A stretch of 64,000 nt of DNA from Domibacillus epiphyticus (GTDB lineage Bacteria; Bacillota; Bacilli; Bacillales; Domibacillaceae). Made by a program: the position numbers and the translations under genes. This document shows positions 53,853 through 62,918 of the stretch, piece by piece. Where the stretch lies: assembly GCF_001975785.1 (NCBI RefSeq), contig NZ_MSFI01000012.1, positions 1-64,000 of the forward strand, in the 5' to 3' direction. Every line of letters begins with the position of its first letter. Within the stretch, counting starts at the first letter, position 1. The notes below the pieces were generated by a model. That model was given only the letters and a program-made list of their open reading frames with translations, was not told the origin of the DNA and ran no database searches.

Positions 53853-54017
53853 TTATTTTGATATTTTCGGTTCGTTTGGTACCCTGCCATACTTTTCACT
53901 ATTTGTCCCATAAAACTCGCTTTGATTGAGTCTTTCACTTTCTTCTATAAATTCCTCGGGTGTATATACTTCTTTTTTCAAGCCGTCATTCAAATTATGA
54001 TATTCATCTTTCCTCAT
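53853..54017 (-). CDS. Hypothetical 54-residue hydrophilic protein
   Basis: Short gene with GAGGAGG before its ATG. The protein reads MRKDEYHNLNDGLKKEVYTP, then EEFIEESERLNQSEFYGTNS and ends VPNEPKISK. It is acidic and probably disordered, like small Bacillus spore-associated proteins. I do not recognise a family. A hydrophilic-protein relic and a terminator follow it. Confidence 0.6.
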   Translation of the reverse strand: MRKDEYHNLNDGLKKEVYTPEEFIEESERLNQSEFYGTNSEKYGRVPNEPKISK

Positions 54018-54590
54018 GTTTTTTCCTCCTCTAAACGTTTTACTCTTCGTATAAAAATAGTACCCATCTCCCTATTTATTAAACAAAAAACAAGAATTGA
54101 TGGCTTTTATCTTATAGAATACCCTTTAAAAAAATAAATTTATGATAATTTCATTGATGGAAACAAGAAGTGTATGACAACAAAATCCAGCCTGCTTTTA
54201 AACTAGACGTGTTTGAGAAACCAATGTATATCAAGCCTGATAAAGAGCTGATCTTGCAGCAAGATCTTTATCTTTATAAATAATTACTTTTTCTTGGATA
54301 TTCCAATGAGTAGTAAAAACATACTAAATATCCACAACAGTAGCTGTAATAATTTCAGGTGAATCTTCTGCTGGAGAAGCCGCTTAATTGATATTTCACC
54401 GTTAATGTCTTAAATTACTTATTTTTCGTTTTGCCCTGTTTACATACAGATAGTCTTTGTCATAATGGATTATTTTTTGCTATTTTTCCACGTTTTTTTA
54501 GAACTTTTGTAGAAACACTGTTTAATTTTTATTTTATAAGGTATATATATCATTAGTAACAAGATAAATTACCTAAAGGGGGGTATTTTA
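54018..54590. other. Gene-poor stretch with one C-terminal fragment
   Basis: About 570 AT-rich bases. A plus-strand frame at about 54162-54283 reads QEVYDNKIQPAFKLDVFEKP, then MYIKPDKELILQQDLYLYK and stop. It has no start or ribosome site and looks like the tail of a lost gene of unknown family. Otherwise nothing was recognised. Confidence 0.4.
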
Positions 54591-54740
54591 TTGGGCGAAT
54601 GGACATATATTCTATCTAATGAATTAGGTCGATTAATAGACGACTACTATAGATGTACCGATACAAATATTAAAGAGCAAATTCAGATTGATATCCAGCT
54701 TTTAAGTGAGGCGATGTTTATTGGTGAGCAATCATCATAA
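54591..54740 (+). CDS. 49-residue helical protein, family A copy 2
   Basis: Short gene with AAGGGGGG eight bases before a TTG start. The protein reads MGEWTYILSNELGRLIDDYY, then RCTDTNIKEQIQIDIQLLSE. It resembles the 51-residue protein at 38121 in helix layout and in the L-I-D-Y...CTD...D-I-x-L-x-E-A pattern. Two copies in 16 kb with intact frames suggest real genes. Function unknown. Confidence 0.6.
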   Translation: MGEWTYILSNELGRLIDDYYRCTDTNIKEQIQIDIQLLSEAMFIGEQSS

Positions 54741-54805
54741 ATAGATGATCGTTAGTATTTTCCTTGAGGGCTAAGCAGACTACATAATCGTTGTGAGCAA
54801 GCAAA

Positions 54806-54857
54806 CTTCCCCTGTGAATTCACAGGGAATGCTGCCCGTTGCGAGGGGCAGCATTTT
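54806..54857 (+). terminator. Two stacked hairpins ending in a T run
   Basis: CCCTGTGAATTCACAGGG and then ATGCTGCCC / GGGCAGCAT followed by TTTTT on the plus strand. Confidence 0.75.
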
Positions 54858-54893
54858 TGTACGAAGAAAAGCAGAAAACGATCCCTAAAACCA

Positions 54894-56357
54894 TCAGGTG
54901 CCGCAAAAAGTTCGGTAAGGAACAGTTGATGGCGCAGGAGGTGTTGTGTAATCAGCCTGTTCGGAGGAATGCGCATACGGGCTTGAAAGAACAGCAAGAA
55001 GGCGTTCCATCACACTGTAGTCTCCTTGTTTCACCGCTGCTTCCAGCGCCTCTTCTACCCGATGGTTCCGTGGAATTACTGCAGGATTGCTGTTTTGCAT
55101 TAACTGTTGCGAGGAAGCTTTCGATTCCTCCTGTCTGCTTAGTCTATCCTGCCAGAGTGTTTGCCACTCTGCAAATTCAGGTGTCTCAAACAAGGCTATA
55201 CCCTCTAGTTGATTAAACGTTAATGCGCGGAAAGTATTCGTATAGTCCGCACGTTGCTTCTGCATCATACTGAGAAGGCTTTCTACAAGGGATTTGTCCT
55301 GTTCTTCTTCGTTAAATATCCCCAATTTTGCTCTCATTCCCGCGAGCCAATTTTGCTGATACAACTCGGGAAATGCTGAAATCGCCTCCTGGGCCAGTTC
55401 AACAGCCTGCTCCTCATCATCGTGTAATAACGGCAATAAGGTTTCAGCAAATCGCGCGAGATTCCAGCCGCCAATTTGCGGCTGGTTGCCATAGGCATAA
55501 CGGCCATGAAGATCAATAGAACTGAATACGGTTGCCGGTTCATACGTATCCATAAAAGCGCAAGGACCATAATCGATGGTTTCTCCGCTAATGGTCATAT
55601 TGTCGGTATTCATCACACCGTGGATAAAGCCAACCAGCTGCCACTTCGCAATAAGCGCGGCCTGTTTCTTGATCACTTCTTGAAGCAGCGAAAGATATCG
55701 ATCATCATTTTCTTCCACTTCTGGATAGTGGCGCTTTAGCGTATAGTCAGCAAGTGCCTTGAGTTCCTCTTCTGTCCCAAATTTTGCAGCGTATTGAAAG
55801 GTGCCGACGCGCAGATGGCTGGCAGCCACACGGGTCAGAATAGCACCTGGCAGCTCGGTTTCGCGGATAACTGGCTCCCCGGTCGTAACTACTGCCAAAC
55901 TTCGGGTTGTAGGAATACCGAGCGCATGCATTGCTTCGCTGATGATGTATTCACGCAGCATTGGTCCAAGTGCTGCCCGGCCATCGCCCCCGCGGGAATA
56001 TGGTGTTCTGCCTGAGCCTTTTAGCTGAATATCAAACCGTACACCTTGCGGGGATATCTGTTCGCCAAGCAGCAGCGCCCGTCCGTCCCCTAACATCGTA
56101 AAATGCCCAAATTGATGCCCCGCATAGGCTTGAGCAAGCGGTAAAGCACCATCAGGAATCCGGCTGCCAGCCATCACCGCAGCACCCTCTTCACTTTTCA
56201 GTTCCTCAGCCTTTAATCCAAGGGATTCTGCCAGCGAATCATTAAAAATAGCCAGCTCCGGTTTGCGTACAGCGGTTGGAGTGTGTTCCGTATAAAACGA
56301 TTGAGGAAGACGGGTGTAGCTGTTGTCTAGGTTCCATCCTGCTTCTCTTTTTTCCAT
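54894..56357 (-). CDS. selO: Protein adenylyltransferase SelO (YdiU family)
   Basis: A 487-residue pseudokinase-fold protein. Family stretches are intact: [76 protein letters not shown] (the metal site) and the end VPYRTFCGT. Relatives transfer AMP from ATP to protein Ser/Thr/Tyr, linked to redox homeostasis. The bacterial form ends here without selenocysteine. It is transcribed alone. Confidence 0.93.
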   Translation of the reverse strand: MEKREAGWNLDNSYTRLPQSFYTEHTPTAVRKPELAIFNDSLAESLGLKAEELKSEEGAAVMAGSRIPDGALPLAQAYAGHQFGHFTMLGDGRALLLGEQISPQGVRFDIQLKGSGRTPYSRGGDGRAALGPMLREYIISEAMHALGIPTTRSLAVVTTGEPVIRETELPGAILTRVAASHLRVGTFQYAAKFGTEEELKALADYTLKRHYPEVEENDDRYLSLLQEVIKKQAALIAKWQLVGFIHGVMNTDNMTISGETIDYGPCAFMDTYEPATVFSSIDLHGRYAYGNQPQIGGWNLARFAETLLPLLHDDEEQAVELAQEAISAFPELYQQNWLAGMRAKLGIFNEEEQDKSLVESLLSMMQKQRADYTNTFRALTFNQLEGIALFETPEFAEWQTLWQDRLSRQEESKASSQQLMQNSNPAVIPRNHRVEEALEAAVKQGDYSVMERLLAVLSSPYAHSSEQADYTTPPAPSTVPYRTFCGT

Positions 56358-56524
56358 AGTATCTCCTTTCCCTCTTTTGTTTTTGTCTTTTATTGTATTC
56401 TTTTACAAAAATCACAGCATGTCTATCCTCATTCAAGGCAGGTGCAATTATTGTCTACTTCTGCTATTTTATTATACCCTTTCCACATAAGGTTGACGCG
56501 TTTATTGCGCATATGATGAAAACA

Positions 56525-56562
56525 AAAAGAACACACTTATTTTGATATGTGTGTTCTTTGAC
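56525..56562 (-). terminator. Terminator of the doxX-like gene
   Basis: AAAGAACACAC / GTGTGTTCTTT stem with T residues on the minus strand, about 75 bp after the gene. Confidence 0.7.
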
Positions 56563-56636
56563 TTGTTATTAAATACAGCACCTGTTCGTGTATGAAGATA
56601 TAAAACGAGAGCTTCCTCTGGTTTAAAACCTTCTAT

Positions 56637-57047
56637 TTACCAAAACTTGATAGTATAAAGCGCGTCTAACGATAAAGAACCAGGACCTGATAATGCAATT
56701 CCTAATGCAACGGCGATTAATACCAAATTATATTCAATGCCGCCTTTATCAGAAAACAAACCATTTTTTCCGTGTACCGTTTTAATCGCCACAATCATCG
56801 GAACAATGATTAAAATCGCAGCCAAAGGCGTAAGGAATCCCAACAAGAACAGTATTCCTCCAACGAATTCGCCTAATCCAGCGAGCAGCGCCATAGGTTT
56901 GCCTGGCTTAATTCCGATTTGCTCGAAGAATGCACCTGTACCAGCAGGTCCGCCCCCTCCAAACCATCCAAATGCTTTCTGTGCTCCGTGAGCAGCAAAA
57001 TATAGGCCTACTACAATACGTATAATTAAAAGACCAATAGCTTCCAT
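56637..57047 (-). CDS. DoxX family membrane protein
   Basis: A 136-residue protein with four helices and the DoxX pattern: IRIVVGLYFAAHGAQKAFGWFGG, then FFEQIGIKPGKPMALLAGLGEFVGGI and PMIVAIKTVHGKNGLF. In Bacillus, DoxX proteins such as CatD take part in responses to quinones and other electrophiles. The ATG at 57047 has TGGAGGT. Two matching palindromes flank its promoter, so it is probably repressed by a MarR-like protein. Confidence 0.87.
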   Translation of the reverse strand: MEAIGLLIIRIVVGLYFAAHGAQKAFGWFGGGGPAGTGAFFEQIGIKPGKPMALLAGLGEFVGGILFLLGFLTPLAAILIIVPMIVAIKTVHGKNGLFSDKGGIEYNLVLIAVALGIALSGPGSLSLDALYTIKFW

Positions 57048-57073
57048 TAAAAATACCTCCAAAAAATGTGTAA

Positions 57074-57095
57074 ATTAGTTGCTATAGCAACTAAT
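57074..57095. promoter_or_regulatory. Operator 1 upstream of doxX
   Basis: Perfect palindrome with the core TTAGTTGCTATAGCAACTAA, 22 bp in all, lying between the -10 box and the start codon. Size and symmetry fit a MarR-family site. Confidence 0.7.
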
Positions 57096-57100
57096 AATAT

Positions 57101-57129
57101 ATTGTAATTGAAAGTAGTTGCTATAGCAA
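57101..57129 (-). promoter_or_regulatory. doxX promoter
   Basis: TTGCTA (57124-57129) and TACAAT (57101-57106) with a 17-bp spacer on the minus strand. The -35 box lies inside operator 2. Confidence 0.65.
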
Positions 57130-57132
57130 CTA
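57115..57132. promoter_or_regulatory. Operator 2 upstream of doxX
   Basis: Perfect 18-bp palindrome TAGTTGCTATAGCAACTA with the same core as operator 1, centre to centre 39 bp; it overlaps the -35 box. Confidence 0.7.
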
Positions 57133-57520
57133 TTTTTTTTTTGCTTCATTCACTACTCCCTATTTTGCTGCAGCATTCATAAACATAGTTCACCCATTTT
57201 ATTCTTCTCTGGTAAATTCAGAACACACCGTACAGATTGAATTCTTTCCTTAATAGGATGGACTTGTTTTACCTAATTTATACCCTTTTTAGTGGATAAG
57301 CGATGAAAGATCAACCGTCAATTCATTCAATAGGACACCGATTGAAATATAAATAATACGGTTATCCAAAAATGGTTTCATAACTTCTGAAAATCACATT
57401 AAACTAATAGGGCAAAATGGCTGGATAAAATGGTATAATTTATAAGGATTTCAGGAAATTGTTCCAGGAGAGGCTTTTTTATAAAAACGAAACAATCATT
57501 ATTAAAAAGGAAGTAGGCGC
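57133..57520. other. Non-coding stretch ahead of the PAS chemoreceptor
   Basis: About 390 AT-rich bases. A TATAAT preceded by TGG lies near 57434 on the plus strand, with a weak -35. No other feature recognised. Confidence 0.4.
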
Positions 57521-58345
57521 ATGAACATTACGACAAATATTAATACGAGCACTCAAGTATTGGATGAAAGATCTGTTTTAGCTGCACTTGAGTCTCACTT
57601 AGCCATGATTGAATTCAATTTAGACAAGAAAGTTATATGGGTAAATGAAAATTTTGCACAGACGTTGGGGTATAGCGTTAACGAAATGAAAAATATGATG
57701 CATAAGCAGTTTTGCACCTTAGAATTTCAAAGCAGCAAGAAATATGCTGAACTATGGACTAATTTAGAAAAAGGGAGCAAGTTTCAAGAGAAAATTCAAA
57801 GGGTTGGCAAAGCGGGGAATTTGATTTGGCTTGAAGCGACTTATATTCCTATTCAAAACGAAGAAGGTAAAGTAAATGCTGTTCTTAAACTTGCGACAGA
57901 CGTTACGGAACGTGAAAATAAAACAATAGAAATTGTTTCTCAACTTAAAACTTTATCTGAAGACTTAGGGAAAATGGTTACGGTTAACTCTAATGAGAAT
58001 TTAATAGCTATTCAATCATTGAACGAACAAACCAATTTAATCAGTGAACTATCTAAATCAATACGAAATGTTTCCGCGCAAACGAATATATTGGCATTGA
58101 ATGCAGCAATTGAGGCAGCAAGAGCTGGTGAACATGGAAAAGGATTTGCGGTTGTTGCTGATGAAGTTCGTAAATTAGCGAGTAATGTTGAAGAAGCAAT
58201 TAAAAAAATGAATATAAACGTAGAAAACATCACACTAGAAGTAAGTAAGGTTAGTACGTTAACCGAAAGTTCACAAAAAAGTGTTATTTCAACCCAATCT
58301 AAAATTAATGAGACGATGAATGAATTTGAGGGGATTACTAAATAG
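57521..58345 (+). CDS. Soluble PAS-domain methyl-accepting chemotaxis-like protein
   Basis: A 274-residue cytoplasmic chemoreceptor without membrane helices. Residues 20-135 are a PAS domain with PAC motif ([46 protein letters not shown]). The rest is a short signalling hairpin, [20 protein letters not shown], with only brief flanking coils. Such small soluble receptors sense redox or intracellular metabolites; a cofactor cannot be predicted. AAGGAAG precedes the ATG. It is a single-gene unit. Confidence 0.88.
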   Translation: MNITTNINTSTQVLDERSVLAALESHLAMIEFNLDKKVIWVNENFAQTLGYSVNEMKNMMHKQFCTLEFQSSKKYAELWTNLEKGSKFQEKIQRVGKAGNLIWLEATYIPIQNEEGKVNAVLKLATDVTERENKTIEIVSQLKTLSEDLGKMVTVNSNENLIAIQSLNEQTNLISELSKSIRNVSAQTNILALNAAIEAARAGEHGKGFAVVADEVRKLASNVEEAIKKMNINVENITLEVSKVSTLTESSQKSVISTQSKINETMNEFEGITK

Positions 58346-58448
58346 TTAACTAACAAGACCTCAACCTGTAAAAGTAAATAACAACACTTGGTCGGCAGCA
58401 TTAAGAAACATACATAATCGTTAAGAAAGCTGTTTTTTTTCCAAAAAA

Positions 58449-58487
58449 ACGGCCCCTCCAATTGTTAAACAAACAGTTGGAGGGGCC
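58449..58487 (-). terminator. Terminator of sstT
   Basis: GGCCCCTCCAA / TTGGAGGGGCC stem followed on the minus strand by TTTTTTT. Confidence 0.85.
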
Positions 58488-58518
58488 ATTTAATTGCAGA
58501 TGAATGGATTTCTTTTTA

Positions 58519-59769
58519 TCACGCTTTATGGATACTAATTTGTTTCCCTTCTTTACGCCACTCTTTATATTCAGCTGCTGCTGTGAAAAGAACGTCTGTG
58601 GATGAGTTAAGTGATGTTTCAAACGAATCTTGTAAAACACCGATGACAAATCCTACCCCCACCACTTGCATCGCAATATCAGCCGGGATTCCAAACAAGC
58701 TGCATGCCAGCGGAATCAGTAATAAGGAACCTCCAGCAACCCCTGAAGCACCACAAGCACATATAGCTGCTACTACGCTAAGGAGGATTGCTGTTGGAAG
58801 ATCCACTTGAATACCCAGCGTATGAACCGCTGCGAGTGTCAATACTGAAATCGTTACAGCAGCACCGGCCATATTGATCGTTGCACCTAATGGAATGGAC
58901 ACTGAATAACTATCCTTATCCAAACCTAAATCTTCACATAATCTCATGTTTACAGGAATATTGGAAGCCGAGCTGCGTGTAAAGAACGCAGTAATCCCGC
59001 TTTCCTTTAAGCATTTAAATACAAGCGGATAAGGGTTTTGACGGATCGCGGCGAACACAATGATTGGATTCACAACGAGCGCCACAAAAACCATGCAGCC
59101 AATCAAAACGGCAAGCAATTTCCCATAGCTGAGCAACGACTCAAGTCCGTTTGTTGTAATCGATTCAATCACTAGACCCATGATTCCAAGCGGCGCAAAC
59201 TTAATCACCCAAGCTACCATTTTCGACACCGCATCCGAAAAATTCGAAATGAGCGTTTTTGTAGTGTCAGCGGCATTTCTTAGCGCCAAACCAAGAACAA
59301 TTGCCCAAGCTAAAATCCCGATGTAGTTCGCATTCACAATCGCATTTACCGGATTATCGACAACGTTCAGCAATAATGTTTTCAACACTTCTGTCACACC
59401 GCTAGGAGGCGTGATATCTTCAGCACCGTCCGCTAGCGATAAACTAACAGGAAAAATAAAACTGACAATAACAGCGATAAGACCTGCTAAAAATGTTCCT
59501 AAAAGATATAAGCCAATAATCGATTTCATATTGGTTTTGTGGCCGCTTTTATGCTGAGCGATGGCCGACATAACCAGAACAAGCACCAACACAGGCGCAA
59601 TAGCTTTTAAAGCACCGACAAACAATGTGCCCAAAATGGCAACTGGTTTTGCTGCTTCTGGAATTATGACAGCCAGGAGAATACCAATAATCAAACCGAT
59701 AATGATTTGTTTGACTAAGCTCACCTGATTCCACTTTTGCTGTATATTCTTCAAAGATGGTTCCCCCAT
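58519..59769 (-). CDS. sstT: Serine/threonine:Na+ symporter SstT
   Basis: A 416-residue dicarboxylate/amino-acid:cation symporter. It follows Sst[71 protein letters not shown] and [18 protein letters not shown], with the serine-rich loop and substrate-site motifs of the family. It takes up L-serine and L-threonine with Na+. It is a single-gene unit with its own terminator. The start at 59769 is preceded by a weak site. Confidence 0.92.
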   Translation of the reverse strand: MGEPSLKNIQQKWNQVSLVKQIIIGLIIGILLAVIIPEAAKPVAILGTLFVGALKAIAPVLVLVLVMSAIAQHKSGHKTNMKSIIGLYLLGTFLAGLIAVIVSFIFPVSLSLADGAEDITPPSGVTEVLKTLLLNVVDNPVNAIVNANYIGILAWAIVLGLALRNAADTTKTLISNFSDAVSKMVAWVIKFAPLGIMGLVIESITTNGLESLLSYGKLLAVLIGCMVFVALVVNPIIVFAAIRQNPYPLVFKCLKESGITAFFTRSSASNIPVNMRLCEDLGLDKDSYSVSIPLGATINMAGAAVTISVLTLAAVHTLGIQVDLPTAILLSVVAAICACGASGVAGGSLLLIPLACSLFGIPADIAMQVVGVGFVIGVLQDSFETSLNSSTDVLFTAAAEYKEWRKEGKQISIHKA

Positions 59770-60069
59770 TAGTTTAAGATATAAATCACATTGCTTTCCT
59801 TATAACAAGGCGATAGAAAGAAGCCAAATACAAGTAGATACGATCGAGCCATAAATTAGTTTTCATTTCTCATCATATTCCACCTGACAAAGACAACTGT
59901 CTCTCTATTAAATAGTATTATAATACGTTTTTGATATATTACAATACTTATTCTATTATTAAAAAACGTTGTAATTATTAGAACATTCCCATAAAAACAA
60001 GAGTTGACAATACACATCAAAAATTTCTTCTATTCTGATTACTTTTTGAAAAAATATAACTATAAGTTA
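59770..60069. other. Non-coding stretch upstream of sstT
   Basis: About 300 AT-rich bases ahead of sstT, running into the glutathione-peroxidase relic. I recognise no gene or motif in it. Confidence 0.4.
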
Positions 60070-60239
60070 GACACCTTACTATACCCATATATTGGTGAAA
60101 ATACCCATCATAAAGAAAAACATCCAGATTATCTATTTTGCGACTTGGTTAAATGGAACTTACGAAGTTTCTTGTTGATAAAAAAGGAAACGTCATTAAG
60201 TGGTACGAAGCAACTATAGATCCACTTGAAATGGAATAA
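60070..60239 (+). pseudogene. Glutathione peroxidase relic
   Basis: C-terminal third of a glutathione peroxidase in two frames: LYPYIGENTHHKEKHPDYLF followed by DLVKWN, then after a shift LTKFLVDKKGNVIKWYEATI and DPLEME. The catalytic cysteine half is gone. It parallels the intact gene at 14671 (KWNFTKFLVDRSG). Confidence 0.7.
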
Positions 60240-60425
60240 AATAGTGAGCTGCTACAAGTCAATCCCGGTTTCAGACCATGCTTTTTTATTATGATAGTTA
60301 CAGTGCTTTATTTAGTAAGGAAATAGTAGAAGGTCATCCTAAAAATATTTAGACGAAAGGTGATATTATTTGAAAGGCTACACCAATGCAGGCTTTTTTT
60401 CATACTATATTTTGGGGGTGAAAAA

Positions 60426-60869
60426 ATGCCAAGAGTTAGTTACCGAAGTTCGGACGTTGACTTAATGGCAAGGATGATGAGAGCAGAAGCCGAAGGAGAA
60501 GGAAAACAGGGGATGTTATATGTTGGAAATGTTATTGTTAATCGTCTTAATGCAAATTGTCTAGACTTTAGAAATTTAAGAACAGTTTCGCATGTTATTT
60601 ATCAAATACAAGGAAACAATTATTCCTTTGAAGCTGTTCAAAAAGGAACCTTATTTTATCAAAAAGCGAGAACTGCTGAAAGAAGATTAGCAAAACAGAA
60701 TCTGGATTATTGGAGACAACACCCAGCGAAATATGCTCTTTGGTATTTTAATCCATATGCTCCGTGCCCTCCAACTTGGTACGATCAACCTTTTTCTGGT
60801 CAATTTAAAAGTCATTGTTTTTATGAACCAAAACCTGGAACATGTGATAGTGTTTATATGGGAAGATAA
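60426..60869 (+). CDS. cwlJ: Spore cortex-lytic enzyme CwlJ (cell wall hydrolase)
   Basis: A 147-residue Hydrolase_2 (SleB-type) protein without a signal peptide, as in CwlJ. It reads SSDVDLMARMMRAEAEGEGKQ, where Glu is the likely catalytic residue, then GMLYVGNVIVNRL, ALWYFNPYAPCPPTWYDQPFSG and SHCFYEPKPGTC. CwlJ is made in the mother cell, sits in the coat and degrades cortex at germination. The usual partner gene gerQ is not adjacent. GGGGGTGA precedes the ATG at 60426; the frame extends upstream without a site. Confidence 0.9.
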   Translation: MPRVSYRSSDVDLMARMMRAEAEGEGKQGMLYVGNVIVNRLNANCLDFRNLRTVSHVIYQIQGNNYSFEAVQKGTLFYQKARTAERRLAKQNLDYWRQHPAKYALWYFNPYAPCPPTWYDQPFSGQFKSHCFYEPKPGTCDSVYMGR

Positions 60870-60900
60870 GCTTACTCTTTGAGTAAGCTTCAGGCCGTCA

Positions 60901-60943
60901 ATAAAAGCCGCTTTTTAAATCTTCGATTTGAGGCGGTTTTGTC
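60901..60943 (+). terminator. Intrinsic terminator
   Basis: AAAGCCGC / GCGGTTTT stem with an inner AAATC/GATTT stem. A short hairpin AAGCTTACTC / GAGTAAGCTT precedes it at 60870. Confidence 0.7.
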
Positions 60944-60952
60944 ATTTTTGCG

Positions 60953-61262
60953 TTATTGGTGTTGATTGATCAAACTGGGCGTGGTGTTTTCCATGGCCAG
61001 TTTGCCAGTGTCTTGAGGTTCATCAGCAAAAGTAAGCATCGCCTGCATGGATAATTTCCCCCGTTCTCTGAGGGTTGTCCAGCGCATGCCATGCTTTCCT
61101 TTCGCATCCGTGAAGACGCGTTTAATAGTTTCTTTGCGTCTCGCATAGATTTCTTTGTTATGCGGTGTATGACGCAAATGTTCCACTTCATCGTGATATC
61201 CTTCCCACAATGACTTCATGTAATTTTGGCTTTATGTACACATTGAGAGCAATGAAAACTTA
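60953..61262 (-). mobile_element. IS1182-family transposase relic, 3' end
   Basis: The minus strand reads the C-terminal part of an IS1182-type DDE transposase in three frames: FHCSQCVHKAKIT, then LWEGYHDEVEHLRHT with RKETIKRVFTDAKGKHGMRWTTL and LSMQAMLTF, then MNLKTLANWPWKT. Two frameshifts and the loss of the N-terminal two thirds make it inactive. No terminal inverted repeats were found. Confidence 0.75.
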
Positions 61263-61343
61263 ATTTCCGGCAATCTTCGACCTATGGACAAGATTATTTT
61301 AAGTAACCCCCATCATACACTGATAAAAAAGGGGGAGAGCAAA

Positions 61344-61769
61344 TTGCAATATTACACTGTACAACCTTTTTCAAACGCTGAGCTAATGAACAATATTTCA
61401 AAAGCTATTAACGGTGAGTACAGTGCAATTTACTGTTACGAACAATTAGCACATTATGCTCCAAACAGCGAGATTAAAAATCAAATTCTTGAAATACGAA
61501 ATGATGAAATTAAACACTATCAAGTTTTCTCTTTTATCTATACATCCCTAACAGCAAAAGAACCATCTCCACAAATAACAGAACAATGCCCCATGGATTT
61601 TCGGAATGGAGTACTAGCTGCATTTAAGGATGAGCAGGAGACTGTAGACTTTTACCACGAGATTTCTGGAAAGACCAGTCATTGGTTTATTAAAGAACAG
61701 TTTCAAAGAGCCTCAGCTGATGAACAAAATCATGCGGTTTGGTTTTTATATTTTTTGAATCATCATTAA
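61344..61769 (+). CDS. Ferritin-like domain protein
   Basis: About 141 residues from TTG 61344, which follows AAGGGGGAG. Four helices carry di-iron-type ligands: GEYSAIYCYEQLA, then RNDEIKHYQ (ExxH), DEQETVDFYHE and ASADEQNHAVW (ExxH). This is the ferritin/rubrerythrin-like superfamily without a rubredoxin domain. The role may be peroxide or iron handling; the exact family is not recognised. It lies among gene relics but is itself intact and has a terminator. Confidence 0.78.
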   Translation: MQYYTVQPFSNAELMNNISKAINGEYSAIYCYEQLAHYAPNSEIKNQILEIRNDEIKHYQVFSFIYTSLTAKEPSPQITEQCPMDFRNGVLAAFKDEQETVDFYHEISGKTSHWFIKEQFQRASADEQNHAVWFLYFLNHH

Positions 61770-61777
61770 TTTTGCAG

Positions 61778-61802
61778 CAGCCGGCATTAATGCCGGTTTT
61801 TT
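61778..61802 (+). terminator. Intrinsic terminator
   Basis: Perfect palindrome CCGGCATTAATGCCGG followed by six T. Confidence 0.85.
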
Positions 61803-61924
61803 AATTGCACTTTTTGTGTCAGACGTTCACCAGCTTTAAAATAAACTGAGCTGTTCGGTAAACTGTGGTGGTCGGTCATTTCTGTCTTCAGTTCCTGGTC
61901 TAATGCTTTAGCCGTTAAATGCCG

Positions 61925-62275
61925 GTTTGTCGATAAATCGCCTGTCAAAGAAACCAAAAGTTGAATATAAAGAATCAGAGTTTATACCCTCGATGAAGTC
62001 AGTGAATTGCTGGATTGTTTAGAAGCACATTGGAAAATCATCGTTAAGCTGTCCATTACTACAGACTTGCGGCGGTTTATTGGATTGGAGTTCAAGCATT
62101 TCGATTTGGATAAACGACTCCACGTTAGACAGGCGTTTACCTATTCACAAAAAAGGATATCAGATAGACGAAATTTAAAGGAAACCGAAGCGCTAAAATC
62201 TGCTGTCTTTCAGAAAGTAAAGACATTGTGTCAATTCAGTTAGCGGAGGAATATGAACAGGATTTTGAATGATCG
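61925..62275 (+). pseudogene. Tyrosine recombinase (phage-type integrase) relic
   Basis: Plus-strand pieces in shifting frames: KKPKVEYKESE, then VYTLDEVSELLDCLEAHWK and IIVKLSITTDLRR, then GLEFKHFDLDKRL, VRQAFTYSQK and IQLAEEYEQDFE. These are the central part of a phage-type integrase up to the first catalytic Arg (TTDLRR). At least three frameshifts and the missing catalytic His-Arg-Tyr end make it dead. It marks an old integrated element. Confidence 0.7.
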
Positions 62276-62335
62276 GTTATTACCATCTTTTTTTGTGGAA
62301 AAAAATAAGATTAATTCTAATTTTATGAAAAAATC

Positions 62336-62364
62336 TTGTATATATTTACTATGCATAGTATAAT
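62336..62364 (+). promoter_or_regulatory. Promoter with overlapping palindromic operator
   Basis: TTGTAT (62336-62341), 17-bp spacer, TATAAT (62359-62364). The perfect palindrome TACTATGCATAGTA (62347-62360) fills the spacer and overlaps the -10 box, a repressor-type layout (PadR- or phage-repressor-like; owner unknown). Confidence 0.65.
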
Positions 62365-62387
62365 TAGATTAACGAAAGGGGTGAACA

Positions 62388-62483
62388 GTGGAGGACTTAG
62401 GCAAAATAATAGCCCTCGCAGTTTCAATTCTAACTATTCGTCAAAAGTGGTTGACCAACCGGAACCGGAAGATGAAATTATAA
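62388..62483 (+). CDS. Possible 31-residue membrane microprotein
   Basis: After AAGGGGTG a GTG opens MEDLGKIIALAVSILTIRQK, then WLTNRNRKMKL: one hydrophobic helix and a strongly basic tail, like type I toxins or small phage membrane peptides. A second GTG at 62381 in another frame gives a 35-residue hydrophilic peptide instead, so the frame is uncertain. Confidence 0.35.
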   Translation: MEDLGKIIALAVSILTIRQKWLTNRNRKMKL

Positions 62484-62562
62484 ATTGAATTGCTAAGGCA
62501 AAAACCAGTAAAAAAGAGACGGGGAAGTTAACTCCCCTCTTCCCTAAGTATACTACAAAAAT

Positions 62563-62709
62563 ATGGATATATTCCTTATATGTATGATTGTCTTATGGTC
62601 AATAGCAGGCGTATTAGCTATACGTTACCTATTCCTTCTTAAAACTAGAAATAAGCTAATGAAAGAAAGGGTTCGCTTGAATGAAGAACAGTCAAACCGA
62701 GGCGAATAA
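62563..62709 (+). CDS. Possible 48-residue membrane protein
   Basis: One membrane helix, MDIFLICMIVLWSIAGVLAI, then a basic, charged tail (KTRNKLMKERVRLNEEQSNR). The ribosome site is poor. It overlaps the next gene by 29 bp in another frame, as in compact phage operons. Function unknown. Confidence 0.4.
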   Translation: MDIFLICMIVLWSIAGVLAIRYLFLLKTRNKLMKERVRLNEEQSNRGE

Positions 62710-62875
62710 AAAGTGGCAAGAAAAGAATAAAGAGTACGCAAAATATTTAAGTAATCGATCCCGTGCGCGCAGCTTCATACGCAACCATGCGACTGAAGAA
62801 GATATTGATGAATTGCGTACGCTATTGAATGAGCGTGAGGAATTGATAAAAACGGACGATAATAAGATTGAATGA
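62681..62875 (+). CDS. Phage/ICE-type small hypothetical protein
   Basis: A 64-residue, helical, highly charged protein: NKKWQEKNKEYAKYLSNRSR, then ARSFIRNHATEEDIDELRTL. Proteins with this KWQEKNxxxxxYLxxRSxARSFIR pattern occur in Firmicute phages and integrative elements, as I recall, without a known role. The ATG is preceded by GAAAGAAAGGG. It ends at a strong terminator, close to an integrase relic. Confidence 0.65.
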   Translation: MKNSQTEANKKWQEKNKEYAKYLSNRSRARSFIRNHATEEDIDELRTLLNEREELIKTDDNKIE

Positions 62876-62878
62876 AAT

Positions 62879-62913
62879 AAAGCCCTGGTCATTAATATGT
62901 AACCAGGGCTTTC
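62879..62913 (+). terminator. Intrinsic terminator
   Basis: AAAGCCCTGGT / ACCAGGGCTTT stem. Confidence 0.8.
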
Positions 62914-62918
62914 TCTTA

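Noticed and set aside
54752-54997. 81-codon minus-strand frame at the end of selO
   Set aside because: It overlaps the terminator hairpins and the selO 3' end in another frame and has no ribosome site.
62007-62243. Intact small gene within the integrase relic
   Set aside because: The 78-codon frame is just the longest unbroken piece of the decayed integrase; the flanking frames continue the same protein.
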